This document shows positions 1-8,566 of a stretch of 64,000 nucleotides of DNA, piece by piece. The stretch is taken from NCBI RefSeq assembly GCF_023522835.1, contig NZ_JALCZU010000007.1, positions 62,001-126,000 on the forward strand, in the 5' to 3' direction. Below the pieces are notes generated by a model that saw nothing but the letters and a program-made list of their open reading frames with translations, did not search any database and was not told the origin of the DNA. Every line of letters begins with the position of its first letter. Within the stretch, counting starts at the first letter, position 1. The DNA is from Oceanobacillus saliphilus. Lineage in GTDB: Bacteria; Bacillota; Bacilli; Bacillales; Amphibacillaceae. Made by a program: the position numbers and the translations under genes.

Positions 1-648
1 GCAATTGAAATCGGTATTCCCTTTTCCGACCCGGTTGCAGACGGACCAATTATCCAAGAGGCTGGAATACGCGCACTTAAAAATGGCACTACTTTAGCAA
101 ATGTTTTAGAGGTCTTAAAAGACTCCAATGAACGTCGCTCCATTCCAATTGTCGTCATGACTTATTTAAACCCTGTCTTCGTCTATGGAATTGAAAGGTT
201 TGCTAAAGACTGTGTCGAAGCAGGTGTGGATGGTGTTATCATTCCTGATTTGCCGATGGAGGAGGAAAGCATCATCGCTCCTTCGCTAAGCAATCATGAA
301 GTTGCATATATCCGACTTGCGGCAATGACAAGTCCACAAGAAAGAATAAGGGAACTGGCAAAAAGATCAGAAGGATTTCTCTATGCGGTAGCTGTTAATG
401 GCACAACTGGAGAACGGACAGCACACGATAAAAAGGTAACATCCTATCTGGAAAACCTAAAAAAACAAAGTAATGTACCGGTTTTGGCGGGATTTGGAGT
501 ATCATCGACACAGCAAGCAAAAAATCTCGGTGCCCATTGTGACGGTGTCATTGTCGGAAGTAAAATCGTTCAACTTTTACATGAAGACCGTTTAAAAGAA
601 ATTAGAAGTTTAATAGAAGGAAGTATTTTATCTGAAATTACAAATTAG
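1..648 (+). CDS. trpA: Tryptophan synthase alpha subunit (5' part missing)
   Basis: TrpA cleaves indole-3-glycerol phosphate to indole and glyceraldehyde-3-phosphate, and indole is channelled to TrpB. The reading frame is open from base 1, so the gene enters from outside the window. 215 residues are visible against about 265 for the family, so roughly 50 N-terminal residues are missing. The family signature EIGIPFSDPVADGP lies at the very start and carries the two catalytic acids (Glu of EIG and Asp of ADGP). The phosphate-binding loops GFGVSS and GVIVGSKIV follow near the C-terminus. It is presumably the last gene of a trp operon, since the next sequence is an independent riboswitch leader. 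Confidence 0.96.
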   Translation, partial: AIEIGIPFSDPVADGPIIQEAGIRALKNGTTLANVLEVLKDSNERRSIPIVVMTYLNPVFVYGIERFAKDCVEAGVDGVIIPDLPMEEESIIAPSLSNHEVAYIRLAAMTSPQERIRELAKRSEGFLYAVAVNGTTGERTAHDKKVTSYLENLKKQSNVPVLAGFGVSSTQQAKNLGAHCDGVIVGSKIVQLLHEDRLKEIRSLIEGSILSEITN

Positions 649-720
649 TATAATCAGTTTTTCCTATTATAGGAAAGAAAGATATAATTCTAAAAATTTA
701 CGTTAATAATTTCATTTATC

Positions 721-749
721 TTTACATTCCCAATTATTAGAAGTAAACT
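721..749 (+). promoter_or_regulatory. Probable sigma-A promoter of the riboswitch-lipM-lipA unit
   Basis: TTTACA at 721-726 and TAAACT at 744-749 are separated by exactly 17 bases. Transcription would start near 756, about 25 bases before the TPP aptamer. The -10 box is weak (4 of 6), so the call rests on spacing and position. Confidence 0.5.
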
Positions 750-779
750 TTAGTAGTAAAACAATTTAGAATTTCATAA

Positions 780-867
780 GCACTGGGGGAGCTTTTTGCT
801 GAGAAAGACTATTTATTGGTCTAACCCTTTGTACCCGATATAGATAATACTATCGTGGGGAATGTGC
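780..867 (+). promoter_or_regulatory. TPP riboswitch (thi-box) upstream of lipM-lipA
   Basis: The conserved TPP-aptamer parts occur in order: GCAC (closing stem), GGGGGAGC...GCTGAGA, a variable hairpin, AACCCTTTGTACCCGAT, then ATAATACTATCGTGGGGAA and GTGC closing the first stem. The arrangement matches the thiamine element, including the CTGAGA and TAATAC motifs. A terminator hairpin follows at once, which indicates transcription attenuation. Unusually, the next genes are for lipoate synthesis, not thiamine. Confidence 0.88.
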
Positions 868-898
868 AGTCGTGTAAATTTATTAATCTTCAGCTTAC

Positions 899-934
899 GA
901 AAAGACTGCAGTCTACTTCATGCAGTCTTTTTTT
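899..934 (+). terminator. Riboswitch expression-platform terminator
   Basis: Stem AAAGACTGCA / TGCAGTCTTT with a 10-base loop, followed by a T run. It sits between the TPP aptamer and lipM and is probably the ligand-controlled attenuator. Confidence 0.88.
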
Positions 935-997
935 GGTTTAGAAATGTACAAGTTTTCTAGAGCAAAAGCGATTTAAAACTAAATGGAGGTGATGAAG

Positions 998-1813
998 ATG
1001 AATAATCAATGGGCTTTCATTGATACCGGTTTTAATGATGCCGCAATCAATATGGCGTTTGATGAATGTTTGATTAATTGGCATCGTGAAGGAATAATCC
1101 CGCCAACACTAAGATTCTATGGATGGTCGGCACCAAGTTTATCTGTTGGTTATTTTCAGAAGGTAGAGAATAAAATTGATTTTGACGCGTTGCATCGCCA
1201 TCAATGCCAATTTGTTCGCCGTCTAACCGGTGGCAGCGCAGTACTGCATGATGATGAGCTAACCTACAGTTTGGTTATTTCAGAAAGTGATCCGGATATC
1301 CCTTTATCTGTGCAGGAAGCATATTATGTTCTTTCAAAGGGAGTATTGGAGGGCTATAAAAATTTAGGAATTCCCGCTGAATATGCGATTGTTGACAAGC
1401 AATCAGGAAAAGAAAGAACTCCGATTTGCTTCGAAAAACCGGCATTCTATGAAATGGTTGCGGATGGGAAAAAGTTATCAGGTAATGCACAAACAAGAAA
1501 AAAAGGAGTATTACTGCAGCATGGATCCCTCCCAATAAGTATCGATACGGAGATGTTATTTGATTTATTCCTATTTCCATCAGAAAGAGCAAAGGAAAGG
1601 AAACGTAGTGCCTTTTCAAAGAAAGCGATTACGATAGACCAATTGACCAGTAAAAAGCACAATTTTGAAATGTTAAAGGGCGCCTTTAAAAATGGATTCG
1701 AGAAAGGTTTAAATATTGATCTCCATCCTTTGGAATTGTCGGAAAGCCAATGGGATGAAGTGAAAAAATTAGCAGAGGCAAAATATGAATTGAACGCATG
1801 GAATACCAACTAA
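998..1813 (+). CDS. lipM: Octanoyltransferase LipM
   Basis: LipM moves octanoate from octanoyl-ACP to the lipoyl domain of GcvH, the first step of lipoate synthesis in Bacillus. The 271-residue product has the LplA/LipB-type fold seen in Bacillus Lip[17 protein letters not shown], then [18 protein letters not shown] (substrate pocket), the Cys of [12 protein letters not shown], and the Lys segment [22 protein letters not shown]. The start at 998 is preferred over upstream in-frame ATGs at 983 and 992 because GGAGGTG at 985-991 then lies 6 bases upstream. lipA follows directly. The pair lies behind a TPP riboswitch. Confidence 0.9.
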   Translation: MNNQWAFIDTGFNDAAINMAFDECLINWHREGIIPPTLRFYGWSAPSLSVGYFQKVENKIDFDALHRHQCQFVRRLTGGSAVLHDDELTYSLVISESDPDIPLSVQEAYYVLSKGVLEGYKNLGIPAEYAIVDKQSGKERTPICFEKPAFYEMVADGKKLSGNAQTRKKGVLLQHGSLPISIDTEMLFDLFLFPSERAKERKRSAFSKKAITIDQLTSKKHNFEMLKGAFKNGFEKGLNIDLHPLELSESQWDEVKKLAEAKYELNAWNTN

Positions 1814-1833
1814 AAACAAGGAGCGTGCTACCA

Positions 1834-2778
1834 TTGGCAAAACAGGCAGAATATATTCGCAAACCAGAGTGGCTAAAGACAAAAATAAACACAAACGATT
1901 CCTATAAACAACTAAAACACCTGATGCGCGACAAAAGATTAAATACCGTTTGCGAAGAAGCGAAATGTCCAAATATATATGAATGCTGGAGTGAACGGAA
2001 AACCGCTACATTTATGATACTGGGTGATACTTGTACACGTGGATGCAGGTTCTGTGCAGTCAAAACTGGTCTTCCGAATGAACTCGATTGGGGAGAACCA
2101 AAGAGGGTTGCTGACTCCGTTGAAATTATGGGACTCAAACATGTTGTCGTAACTGCAGTCGCCCGTGATGATTTAGCTGATGGCGGAGCAGCAGTTTTTG
2201 CCAATACTGTTCGTGCCATCCGTGCACAACGCCCCGGATGTACTATTGAGATTCTCCCGTCAGATATGAAAGGAGATTATGATAGTTTACATACCTTAAT
2301 GGACAGTAAACCAGACATTTTCAATCATAATATTGAAACGGTTCGACGATTGACAAAGCGTGTTCGAGCGATTGCAAAATATGATAGGTCTCTTGAGCTG
2401 CTTAAACGTGTAAAAGAAGTTGCACCACATACGCCAACAAAATCCAGTATAATGGTAGGACTAGGCGAAACGAAAGAAGAAATTATCGAAGCGATGGACG
2501 ACTTGCTGGCTCATGACGTCGATATTTTAACCATCGGACAATACCTTCAGCCAACAAAAAAACATTTGAATGTGGAACGTTACTATCACCCGGATGAATT
2601 TGAAGAGTTGAAAGAAATTGCTTCGGAAAAAGGGTTTTCACATTGTGAATCAGGTCCGCTCGTTCGTTCATCCTATCATGCCGATGAACAAGTGAGCCAA
2701 TCAGCAGCTCAAAGAAGGATTGACTATATGAAAGGTGTCGAAACTCAGGAAGATACGGAAGTTGATTTCAAATTTTAA
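1834..2778 (+). CDS. lipA: Lipoyl synthase
   Basis: LipA is a radical-SAM enzyme that inserts two sulfur atoms into protein-bound octanoyl groups. Both iron-sulfur motifs are visible: [12 protein letters not shown] for the auxiliary cluster and CTRGCRFC for the SAM cluster. Later family blocks such as [21 protein letters not shown] and [14 protein letters not shown] are intact. The frame is open from 1798 (ATG inside the end of lipM), but the TTG at 1834 has AAGGAGCG about 8 bases upstream and gives an N-terminus like Bacillus LipA ([15 protein letters not shown]), so TTG is chosen. Length is 314 residues. Confidence 0.93.
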   Translation: MAKQAEYIRKPEWLKTKINTNDSYKQLKHLMRDKRLNTVCEEAKCPNIYECWSERKTATFMILGDTCTRGCRFCAVKTGLPNELDWGEPKRVADSVEIMGLKHVVVTAVARDDLADGGAAVFANTVRAIRAQRPGCTIEILPSDMKGDYDSLHTLMDSKPDIFNHNIETVRRLTKRVRAIAKYDRSLELLKRVKEVAPHTPTKSSIMVGLGETKEEIIEAMDDLLAHDVDILTIGQYLQPTKKHLNVERYYHPDEFEELKEIASEKGFSHCESGPLVRSSYHADEQVSQSAAQRRIDYMKGVETQEDTEVDFKF

Positions 2779-2794
2779 TATAGACTAGACGATC

Positions 2795-2829
2795 AAAAGA
2801 CCCCATGCACCATTTGCTGGGGTCTTTCT
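2795..2829 (+). terminator. Terminator after lipA
   Basis: AAAGACCCC / GGGGTCTTT stem with a 14-base loop and a short T-rich tail, 17 bases after the lipA stop. Confidence 0.8.
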
Positions 2830-3127
2830 CGGTAAAAGTAATTAGCTTGCCAACGAAACTTGCAAATGCCTATGTTTCCCTTATGGAGATTGGTAATTTT
2901 AAAAAGAAGAAGCCGATTATTATCAGCTTCTTAATTTCATGGGTTGTTGGCTAAATCTTAGACTCCAATTGTCTAGACTTATATTATTTATATGAAATAG
3001 CAAGAATGATTGTATCGTCATTTTAACCACTGTAAACGTACAATTTTTATTTTCATATAGACTCAATATTGATATTTATCACGCATAATCAGACATTTTT
3101 ACCTCAACCTAGTGAATTTTCTCTTTA
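2830..3127. other. Intergenic stretch without a recognised gene
   Basis: Only a second terminator-like hairpin is seen (about 2907-2932, AAGAAGC / GCTTCTT). No ORF with a good ribosome binding site was found. The rest is AT-rich sequence near the 3' end of the next, minus-strand gene. Confidence 0.4.
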
Positions 3128-3340
3128 TCATTTATCCTCTCTTTTGTTAAATTTCCGTTCACTTTGCGAATCATCTTTTGTCTTCTTCTTTTTCTTCTCA
3201 TCTTCCATTTCAATTTTCAGGTCTTCCATTGGGATATCGTCTGCGAATTTTTGATTGTCAAATTTATCTAATTCTGTTCTTTCTTCTTCATTCCACTTCG
3301 TCTTTTCTTTGCCTGGTGATTTCTTATTGTGATTACTCAT
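3128..3340 (-). CDS. Small highly charged hypothetical protein
   Basis: A 70-residue, very hydrophilic, Lys/Glu/Asp-rich protein with no Cys and no membrane segment. It ends in KFNKREDK and has a poly-Lys stretch near residues 49-54. A good ribosome binding site (GAGGTG, 7 bases before the ATG) supports it as a real gene. I do not recognise the family. Composition resembles small acid-soluble or stress-related Bacillus proteins, but this is only an impression. Two plus-strand ORFs over the same bases are antisense shadows. Confidence 0.6.
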   Translation of the reverse strand: MSNHNKKSPGKEKTKWNEEERTELDKFDNQKFADDIPMEDLKIEMEDEKKKKKTKDDSQSERKFNKREDK

Positions 3341-3468
3341 CTACATTCACCTCAATTATTTCGTTTTATTTTCTTTATCCTTTCTGACACCGTTATAAAC
3401 ATCTTTTCTGACTAAAATCTTGTTTATTGTTATACTAAGATCAGTATACTTCACACTGGAGGGTAACA

Positions 3469-3804
3469 ATGAGGGAATTCGAGGAACTGACTTCGATTGA
3501 TTCAGCAGAAAATTTTATAAAGGATAATAAACTGTCTTTTCTCTATATATCAAGGCCCAATTGTAGTGTTTGCCACGCATTGCTTCCACAGGTTCAGGAA
3601 TTAATGGAAAAATATCCGGAGATAAAACTAGCTCACATAAACGCACAATCAGTTGAAGAGGTAGCTGGGAGATTTTCCATTTTTACTGTCCCTGTACTTT
3701 TACTCTTTGTAGAAGGGAAAGAATTTGTACGCGAAGCACGTATTGTACATTTGGATCTTTTTGAGGGAAAGCTTGATAAAATATACAAAAACATGGTTGG
3801 ATAA
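3469..3804 (+). CDS. Thioredoxin-family protein
   Basis: A 111-residue thioredoxin-fold protein with a CxxC redox motif (NCSVCHAL, Cys about residues 33 and 36) and the cis-Pro segment FTVPVLLLF near residue 75. It resembles the small stand-alone thioredoxin-like proteins of Bacillus (YdbP/YtpP type). It is probably a cytosolic thiol-disulfide oxidoreductase, since no signal peptide is present. The start has GGAGGG 7 bases upstream. It stands alone between a minus-strand gene and a bidirectional terminator. Confidence 0.85.
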   Translation: MREFEELTSIDSAENFIKDNKLSFLYISRPNCSVCHALLPQVQELMEKYPEIKLAHINAQSVEEVAGRFSIFTVPVLLLFVEGKEFVREARIVHLDLFEGKLDKIYKNMVG

Positions 3805-3823
3805 CGTATCCCACCATGTTTTT
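3787..3823. terminator. Bidirectional terminator
   Basis: AAAAACATGGTtgg / tccCACCATGTTTTT hairpin overlapping the end of the thioredoxin-like gene. It can serve the convergent minus-strand operon as well. Confidence 0.75.
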
Positions 3824-3857
3824 CACCTAGTTAGCTCTGATTATAGTTCTCACGCTT

Positions 3858-5069
3858 TTAACGGAATTCAATATCATAAATATACAAATCACTCATTCGC
3901 TGCTGATCGGAGTTATCCATTTCAATGGTCCCTTCAAATAACGTTTCTCCCGTATTAATATCCGCAATGAATATGCTGCCGCTCGCTGCAAATTTATAAT
4001 AAGTATTGATTATATAAAGCTTTTCATCTTTAATTTTATAAAAAGAATCATATAATGGATCATTATTTGAGAAATTAAAGGTTTGATTTCTTTCTACTTC
4101 TTTGGTTGCTACGTTATAAATTACTATTTTCAGTTCTCCTTCATCTTCCTGTAAAAAATAGATAAATGCATCGTTAATAAATATTGGATAGGCATTCATT
4201 AAATAATCATTCGACAAATTTATTGGTTCAAGCTCATTTGTTCCAATATCGTATAGGAAAAGTTCTGCATCGGTTAGCTCATAATACGATTCCCTTTCAT
4301 CGGACACTTCCTTATGAATTTCTCTTTTCAATAAGTAATTAGTTGTATCCGTTTCGTCCAAGTTTCCAGGAATATGGATCCCGGCAATTGTTTTCGGAGA
4401 TGCATCTTCTGTATTTAAAATAACGTCATCGTTAACAAGTTTTTCAGCAGAAATATCGATACTGTACACATGCACCTCTGTTCTTTCCTTTCCGGCTTGA
4501 CTATCATAGTATGAATTATTCGTAAGGATCTTCATCTCTTCATCAACATAAACAGCATAGATGTACATGGACTGATAATTATCATCAACGATAGAAATAT
4601 CAAAAGAAGTTTCCTTTTTCGTTTCCTTATTCAAAATGCTAATATCAATGGAATGCGGCTGATAGTTACTGACTGACATGGAATCCATTCCGAGTTTAGC
4701 ATAGGCCACAATGGATTCATTTTCAAAAAATGTACCCATTCCGTTATTTTTCCCTCTCATAAAATTGCGATAATTCTTCTGTAGCCGTTTCACTTCAGAA
4801 CTTGTATAATTTCCGCTCAATTGCCTTAGGAAAGAGTCCCCACTAGCATACTCTGTACCGGATTCAGTGATTTCCAGATAATCAATCAGTCCTCCAGAAC
4901 CGTAATGACCAAGTAGAGCTATCCGATCTAGCTCTGCTTCATTCCCACTTATTGTTTTTATATCAAATTCAGGCAGTTCACTTTTTGCAATACCCGTCTG
5001 AATATAAAACGTTCCTATTACGAGAACGGTAATTAGTACAATAGAAATTAATTTCCAATAACGTTTCAT
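3858..5069 (-). CDS. Membrane-anchored extracytoplasmic protein of an ABC operon
   Basis: 403 residues with a single N-terminal hydrophobic segment (about residues 7-27) after a KRYWK basic head, so it is a signal anchor or signal peptide without a lipobox. The remainder is hydrophilic, with repeated short blocks of the type YxxNVATKEVERNQTF and FIADINTGETLFEG that suggest a beta-propeller-like outer domain. I do not recognise a named family. It is the last gene of the GntR-ATPase-permease operon, 15 bases after the permease stop, so it probably works with that transporter at the outer face. Confidence 0.7.
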   Translation of the reverse strand: MKRYWKLISIVLITVLVIGTFYIQTGIAKSELPEFDIKTISGNEAELDRIALLGHYGSGGLIDYLEITESGTEYASGDSFLRQLSGNYTSSEVKRLQKNYRNFMRGKNNGMGTFFENESIVAYAKLGMDSMSVSNYQPHSIDISILNKETKKETSFDISIVDDNYQSMYIYAVYVDEEMKILTNNSYYDSQAGKERTEVHVYSIDISAEKLVNDDVILNTEDASPKTIAGIHIPGNLDETDTTNYLLKREIHKEVSDERESYYELTDAELFLYDIGTNELEPINLSNDYLMNAYPIFINDAFIYFLQEDEGELKIVIYNVATKEVERNQTFNFSNNDPLYDSFYKIKDEKLYIINTYYKFAASGSIFIADINTGETLFEGTIEMDNSDQQRMSDLYIYDIEFR

Positions 5070-5084
5070 CTATAATCCTCCCAC

Positions 5085-5915
5085 TCATATCCTAATTTTT
5101 TTGTTTAAAAGAAAATTACCTACCCAAACCGATAATCCCATGACAATGAGGCCTGTTACAAAGTGCAGAGCAAGCAATTCCAACGGATAGAAAAATTCGT
5201 ATAGTATAGTAGATTGTAAAATCATTGGCATAAAGAATAGCACTACGGCAAATGCGCCATATATTAATCCAAATAAAATTCCCTTCCATCGGTAGCTTCT
5301 TTCAAATAATATTGCTGTAAAAACAATGAAGACAACCATTAATCCAGTTCCATAATTAATAATAAATTCTGTAATTGTCAGCGGAATTAAGATTGTCATA
5401 TAATTAGTCATTAAAATCTCATAGATGGACATATCCGTTCTGAAATCAAGCGGCACCATCCATTTCAGCAGATTGATTTCTATTGGAAGCAATACGAGCT
5501 GCAGAGCGATTAAACCTAATACCATTAAAAAGATTACAGTTGCCTTTGACAGGTAAATATTAATACGGGCTGTAGGAAGCATTAATAATCGATATACAAA
5601 AGTGTTCTTTCCAAGCCAGTCACGATACCAGATAAAGAACACATAAATGAGTAATGATACGATAGAAAGTGCAATCGGCCCGTCAAACCAGATAGATTGT
5701 GTAATTTGATAAAAGGACATTGTCCCATACTGGTTGATAAATTCACTTCTGGACAGCATTTCCACATTAATGATCTCGCTGGCCATACGGAGATAACTAT
5801 TCGCTTGTAATATTACACCGGCAATTTGGGAAAGTATGATTACTCCCGCCAATACCAAGTAGATTTTTATAAAACGGTTCAGTTCAAAATTAACGAGTTT
5901 AAAATACCTGCTCAT
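5085..5915 (-). CDS. ABC transporter permease subunit
   Basis: 276 residues with about six hydrophobic segments (first at about residues 17-36, last just before the NFLLNKKIRI tail), typical of ABC-2 type export permeases. The start overlaps the stop of the ATPase gene by 4 bases (ATGA), which indicates translational coupling. The operon GntR-ATPase-permease resembles Bacillus ytrA-ytrB-ytrC. The substrate cannot be read from the sequence. Systems of this type in Bacillus respond to cell-envelope-acting antibiotics. Confidence 0.8.
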   Translation of the reverse strand: MSRYFKLVNFELNRFIKIYLVLAGVIILSQIAGVILQANSYLRMASEIINVEMLSRSEFINQYGTMSFYQITQSIWFDGPIALSIVSLLIYVFFIWYRDWLGKNTFVYRLLMLPTARINIYLSKATVIFLMVLGLIALQLVLLPIEINLLKWMVPLDFRTDMSIYEILMTNYMTILIPLTITEFIINYGTGLMVVFIVFTAILFERSYRWKGILFGLIYGAFAVVLFFMPMILQSTILYEFFYPLELLALHFVTGLIVMGLSVWVGNFLLNKKIRI

Positions 5916-6601
5916 CCTTGGTACACCTCTCTCATCACATCAACTACAGATTTCCCTTCATTTTCACGAATCTCTTCTGTGTTGAATTCTTTGGTCACAA
6001 CCCCATTATCCAGCAGTACGACCTTATCTATTAAATGCTCAATATCATTAATCTCATGTGTTGTAATAATTACGCCCCGGTCTTCAACGAGATGGCTGGA
6101 AAACACATTTGCAATTTGTTCACGACTAAAAATATCAATCCCGGAAAAAGGCTCATCCATTAATAAATAGTCAACATCCATCGCGAGTCCGAGCAAGAGA
6201 TTTACTTTAGCTGTATTTCCCTTAGATAATTCAGAAATACGGTCGTTTTCCTTCAGCCTAAAAAATTGAAGGATCTCATCTGCCCGTTTTTGATTCCAAC
6301 AATCATAGAAATCAGCCATAAATTGCATCGCTTCTGATATCCTCATTTGAGGAAGCATGATGGTTGCATCTGGAATAAAGGTAATTTTTTCGTAGCTTTC
6401 CTTATGAATTTTCTCCCCATCAATTAATATTTCACCACTATTAATTGGTGTAAGTGCCATAATTGCATTCAGTATTGTTGTCTTTCCAACTCCATTGATT
6501 CCAATTAGACATGTGATTTGTCCTTTATCAGCAGTAAATGAAATCCCGTTCAATACTGTTTTGCTCCCAAATTTTTTTGTCAACTCTTTGACCTCAATCA
6601 T
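5912..6601 (-). CDS. ABC transporter ATP-binding protein (YtrB-like)
   Basis: Contains Walker A (GINGVGKTT, about residues 34-42), the ABC signature as the divergent LSKGNTAKVNLLLGLA, Walker B (VDYLLMDEPFSGID) and the switch His in ITTHEINDIE. The divergent signature (LSKGN rather than LSGGQ) is typical of the YtrB/YhcG group. The ATG at 6601 has AGGGG upstream and gives the expected MIEVKELTKKFG start. An ATG nine codons further upstream is open but lacks a ribosome binding site. It powers the permease encoded next to it. Confidence 0.88.
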   Translation of the reverse strand: MIEVKELTKKFGSKTVLNGISFTADKGQITCLIGINGVGKTTILNAIMALTPINSGEILIDGEKIHKESYEKITFIPDATIMLPQMRISEAMQFMADFYDCWNQKRADEILQFFRLKENDRISELSKGNTAKVNLLLGLAMDVDYLLMDEPFSGIDIFSREQIANVFSSHLVEDRGVIITTHEINDIEHLIDKVVLLDNGVVTKEFNTEEIRENEGKSVVDVMREVYQG

Positions 6602-6611
6602 AGATATTCCC

Positions 6612-6986
6612 CTACCTTTTCTCATCATCTTTATATTTTTCTTTAATTAATCCGACTAGCTCATCAACTGGAACATTAATTGGACGTATGGATGTAATAA
6701 ACTGATCAACCGCTGTAACGATCAGTTCATTGCGCACTGTACCTATCATCTTTTCGTCCCTTGTAATCCTGCTTGGGTTGTTCCCCTCCGTAAATATCAA
6801 TCCTTCTTCCTCCATTTCCTTGTAAGCACGTTGTGCAGTATTGGGATTAATCTTAAATTGATTTGCTAATTCGCGTCGTGATGGAATTTCCTGTCCGGGT
6901 TCAAATTTACCAGTAGCAATCTGTTCTTTGAAATGCCTGACTACCTGGACATATACAGGTTCTCGTTTGTTTAAACTCAGATTCAT
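6612..6986 (-). CDS. GntR-family regulator, YtrA subfamily
   Basis: 124 residues: an N-terminal winged helix-turn-helix (PVYVQVVRHFKEQIATG, then SRRELANQFKINPNTAQRAYKEMEEEGL) and a short C-terminal dimerisation arm. There is no ligand domain of the FadR or HutC type, and the length is typical of YtrA proteins. It is the first gene of the ABC operon and presumably its repressor: the promoter ahead of it is covered by a perfect inverted repeat. RBS TAGGAG lies 7 bases upstream. Confidence 0.9.
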   Translation of the reverse strand: MNLSLNKREPVYVQVVRHFKEQIATGKFEPGQEIPSRRELANQFKINPNTAQRAYKEMEEEGLIFTEGNNPSRITRDEKMIGTVRNELIVTAVDQFITSIRPINVPVDELVGLIKEKYKDDEKR

Positions 6987-7062
6987 AGCCCGCGCTCCTA
7001 TATTTTTCTTGTGATGTATATCCTCGGCGTATTAATACCTTCATACACAAATCGCGTAAGAG

Positions 7063-7124
7063 GTGTACTAACCACTTAATACGTTCTCATGGTGTATTAT
7101 ATTGTTAATACACTACGATGTCAA
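7063..7124 (-). promoter_or_regulatory. Consensus promoter with two GntR-type operators
   Basis: Read on the minus strand, TTGACA (7119-7124), 17 bases, TATAAT (7096-7101) form a perfect sigma-A promoter. A perfect inverted repeat GTGTATTA-N6-TAATACAC (7092-7113) covers the -10 box and most of the spacer. A second copy with two mismatches, GTGTACTA-N6-TAATACGT (7063-7084), lies just downstream of the expected start point. The layout implies tight repression of the ABC operon by its own first gene. Confidence 0.82.
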
Positions 7125-7282
7125 TATATATTTTGAATTCATTATTCGACAATATATTTCCCGGGAAATTAAATTTCTACAAAAAACACTTATTATGAAC
7201 CAACTTTCGCACTTACCTCGCATTTCATATGAACTCCGAATTAACTTAATTAATTACAATTGGATTTGATATAAGCTGTGAC
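7125..7282. other. Intergenic sequence
   Basis: AT-rich, no ORF and no recognised RNA. It separates the GntR operon promoter from the palindromic repeat. Confidence 0.4.
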
Positions 7283-7424
7283 GCGGGATAAGTAGCTTCG
7301 GCTATCGCTCTGGGAAATACACTGCGCTTTCCACGGGCGGCTGGTGAGCAAACTTGCGCTAAAGCGCAGCGCCGTCTCACCGATGCCTCTCTTCCCGTAG
7401 GAGTCTCCGTGTATTTCCCAGAGC
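7283..7424 (+). repeat. Palindromic dispersed repeat, copy A
   Basis: Terminal inverted repeats GCTCTGGGAAATACAC (7307-7322) and GTGTATTTCCCAGAGC (7409-7424) bound a 118-bp element. Inside are a second nested pair (GGCTGGTGAGC / CTCACCGATGCC) and a GCGCTAAAGCGC core. A 24-base flank starting GCGGGATAAGTAGCTTCGGC is shared with copy C. GC content is well above the surroundings. Copies B (15640-15758) and C (59996-60139) lie in the opposite orientation. Confidence 0.88.
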
Positions 7425-7514
7425 TATTTTTACACTTGCTGAGAAATTACCTGAATTCCAATACAATAAAAATCATCTCAGTTTTACCATTCCAGGCAAG
7501 CGGTGGGCAGTGAA

Positions 7515-7575
7515 TACGGGCTGCGGTTGCCTGAGAAACTATTTTCGATTATAAGTGCTTTACATTTAACATTGA
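7515..7575. repeat. Fragment related to the flank of repeat copy B
   Basis: GCGGTTGCCTGAGA followed by a diverged stretch ending ATTTAACAT matches the right flank of copy B (from 15757). It suggests a decayed second repeat here. The rest of 7576-7793 shows no feature apart from the region leading into exoA. Confidence 0.45.
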
Positions 7576-7793
7576 AGTTAAGTCGAATTTTCTATCAAAT
7601 ACGATGAAAGCCTAACAGTTAAAACTTAAGCTCTGTATCTCCAATCATTCTAATTCTACCAAGTCACATCTATCCATTTCACTATTGCTAAGCTACGTTA
7701 TGATTAATAGATCCGTATTTTCGAAAAGACTCTCTCCTTTTCCTATGTTAAAATAAACAAACAGAACGAAATAGAGGGGAAATTAAATTATCT

Positions 7794-8555
7794 ATGAAAC
7801 TTGTATCTTGGAATGTAAATGGAATCCGTGCATGTGTAAAAAAAGGATTTCTAGATTATTTTCATGAAGTGGATGCTGATATTTTCTGTATTCAAGAATC
7901 AAAATTACAGGAAGGTCAAATCGAATTGGAGCTTGAGGGATATTATCAGTATTGGAACTATGCAGTAAGAAAGGGTTACTCCGGCACAGCTGTTTTCAGC
8001 AAGAAAAAACCTATACGCGTGAAATACGGATTAGGTCAGGAAGACTTTCAAGAAGAAGGAAGGATCATTACGCTCGAATATGAGGAGTTTTATTTGGTAA
8101 ATGTTTATACACCAAACTCCAAAAGAGATCTTACACGGCTGGATTATCGGCTCGAATGGGAAGATGAGCTATTTAATTATTTAAAAGAATTGGATGCAGT
8201 AAAGCCTGTTATCTACTGTGGTGATTTAAATGTTGCACATCAAGAAATCGATTTGAAAAATCACAAAACGAATCATGGAAACTCTGGTTTCACTACGGAA
8301 GAACGAGGAAAAATGACACGATTACTGGAATCAGGATTTGTGGATACACTCCGCCATTTTTATCCCGACGAGGAAGATATTTATTCCTGGTGGTCTTATA
8401 TGAAAACAATCCGGGAGAGGAATATCGGATGGAGAATTGATTATTTCATCGTTTCCGATAAATTAGTATCTTCCCTAAAGGATTCACAGGTACACTCGCT
8501 TGTTATGGGAAGTGATCATTGTCCGATTTTACTTGAAATAGAAGATATGGATTAA
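7794..8555 (+). CDS. exoA: Exodeoxyribonuclease III / AP endonuclease
   Basis: A 253-residue class II AP endonuclease of the Xth/ExoA family that cleaves at abasic sites in base-excision repair. Catalytic landmarks are all present: SWNVNGIRA (Asn), CIQESKLQ (metal-binding Glu), YTPNS, YCGDLNVAH (Asp and Asn), GWRIDYF and GSDHCP (His). Full family length. It is a single gene with RBS GAGGGGA about 12 bases upstream and its own bidirectional terminator. Confidence 0.96.
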   Translation: MKLVSWNVNGIRACVKKGFLDYFHEVDADIFCIQESKLQEGQIELELEGYYQYWNYAVRKGYSGTAVFSKKKPIRVKYGLGQEDFQEEGRIITLEYEEFYLVNVYTPNSKRDLTRLDYRLEWEDELFNYLKELDAVKPVIYCGDLNVAHQEIDLKNHKTNHGNSGFTTEERGKMTRLLESGFVDTLRHFYPDEEDIYSWWSYMKTIRERNIGWRIDYFIVSDKLVSSLKDSQVHSLVMGSDHCPILLEIEDMD

Positions 8556-8566
8556 GTAGCTTAAAT

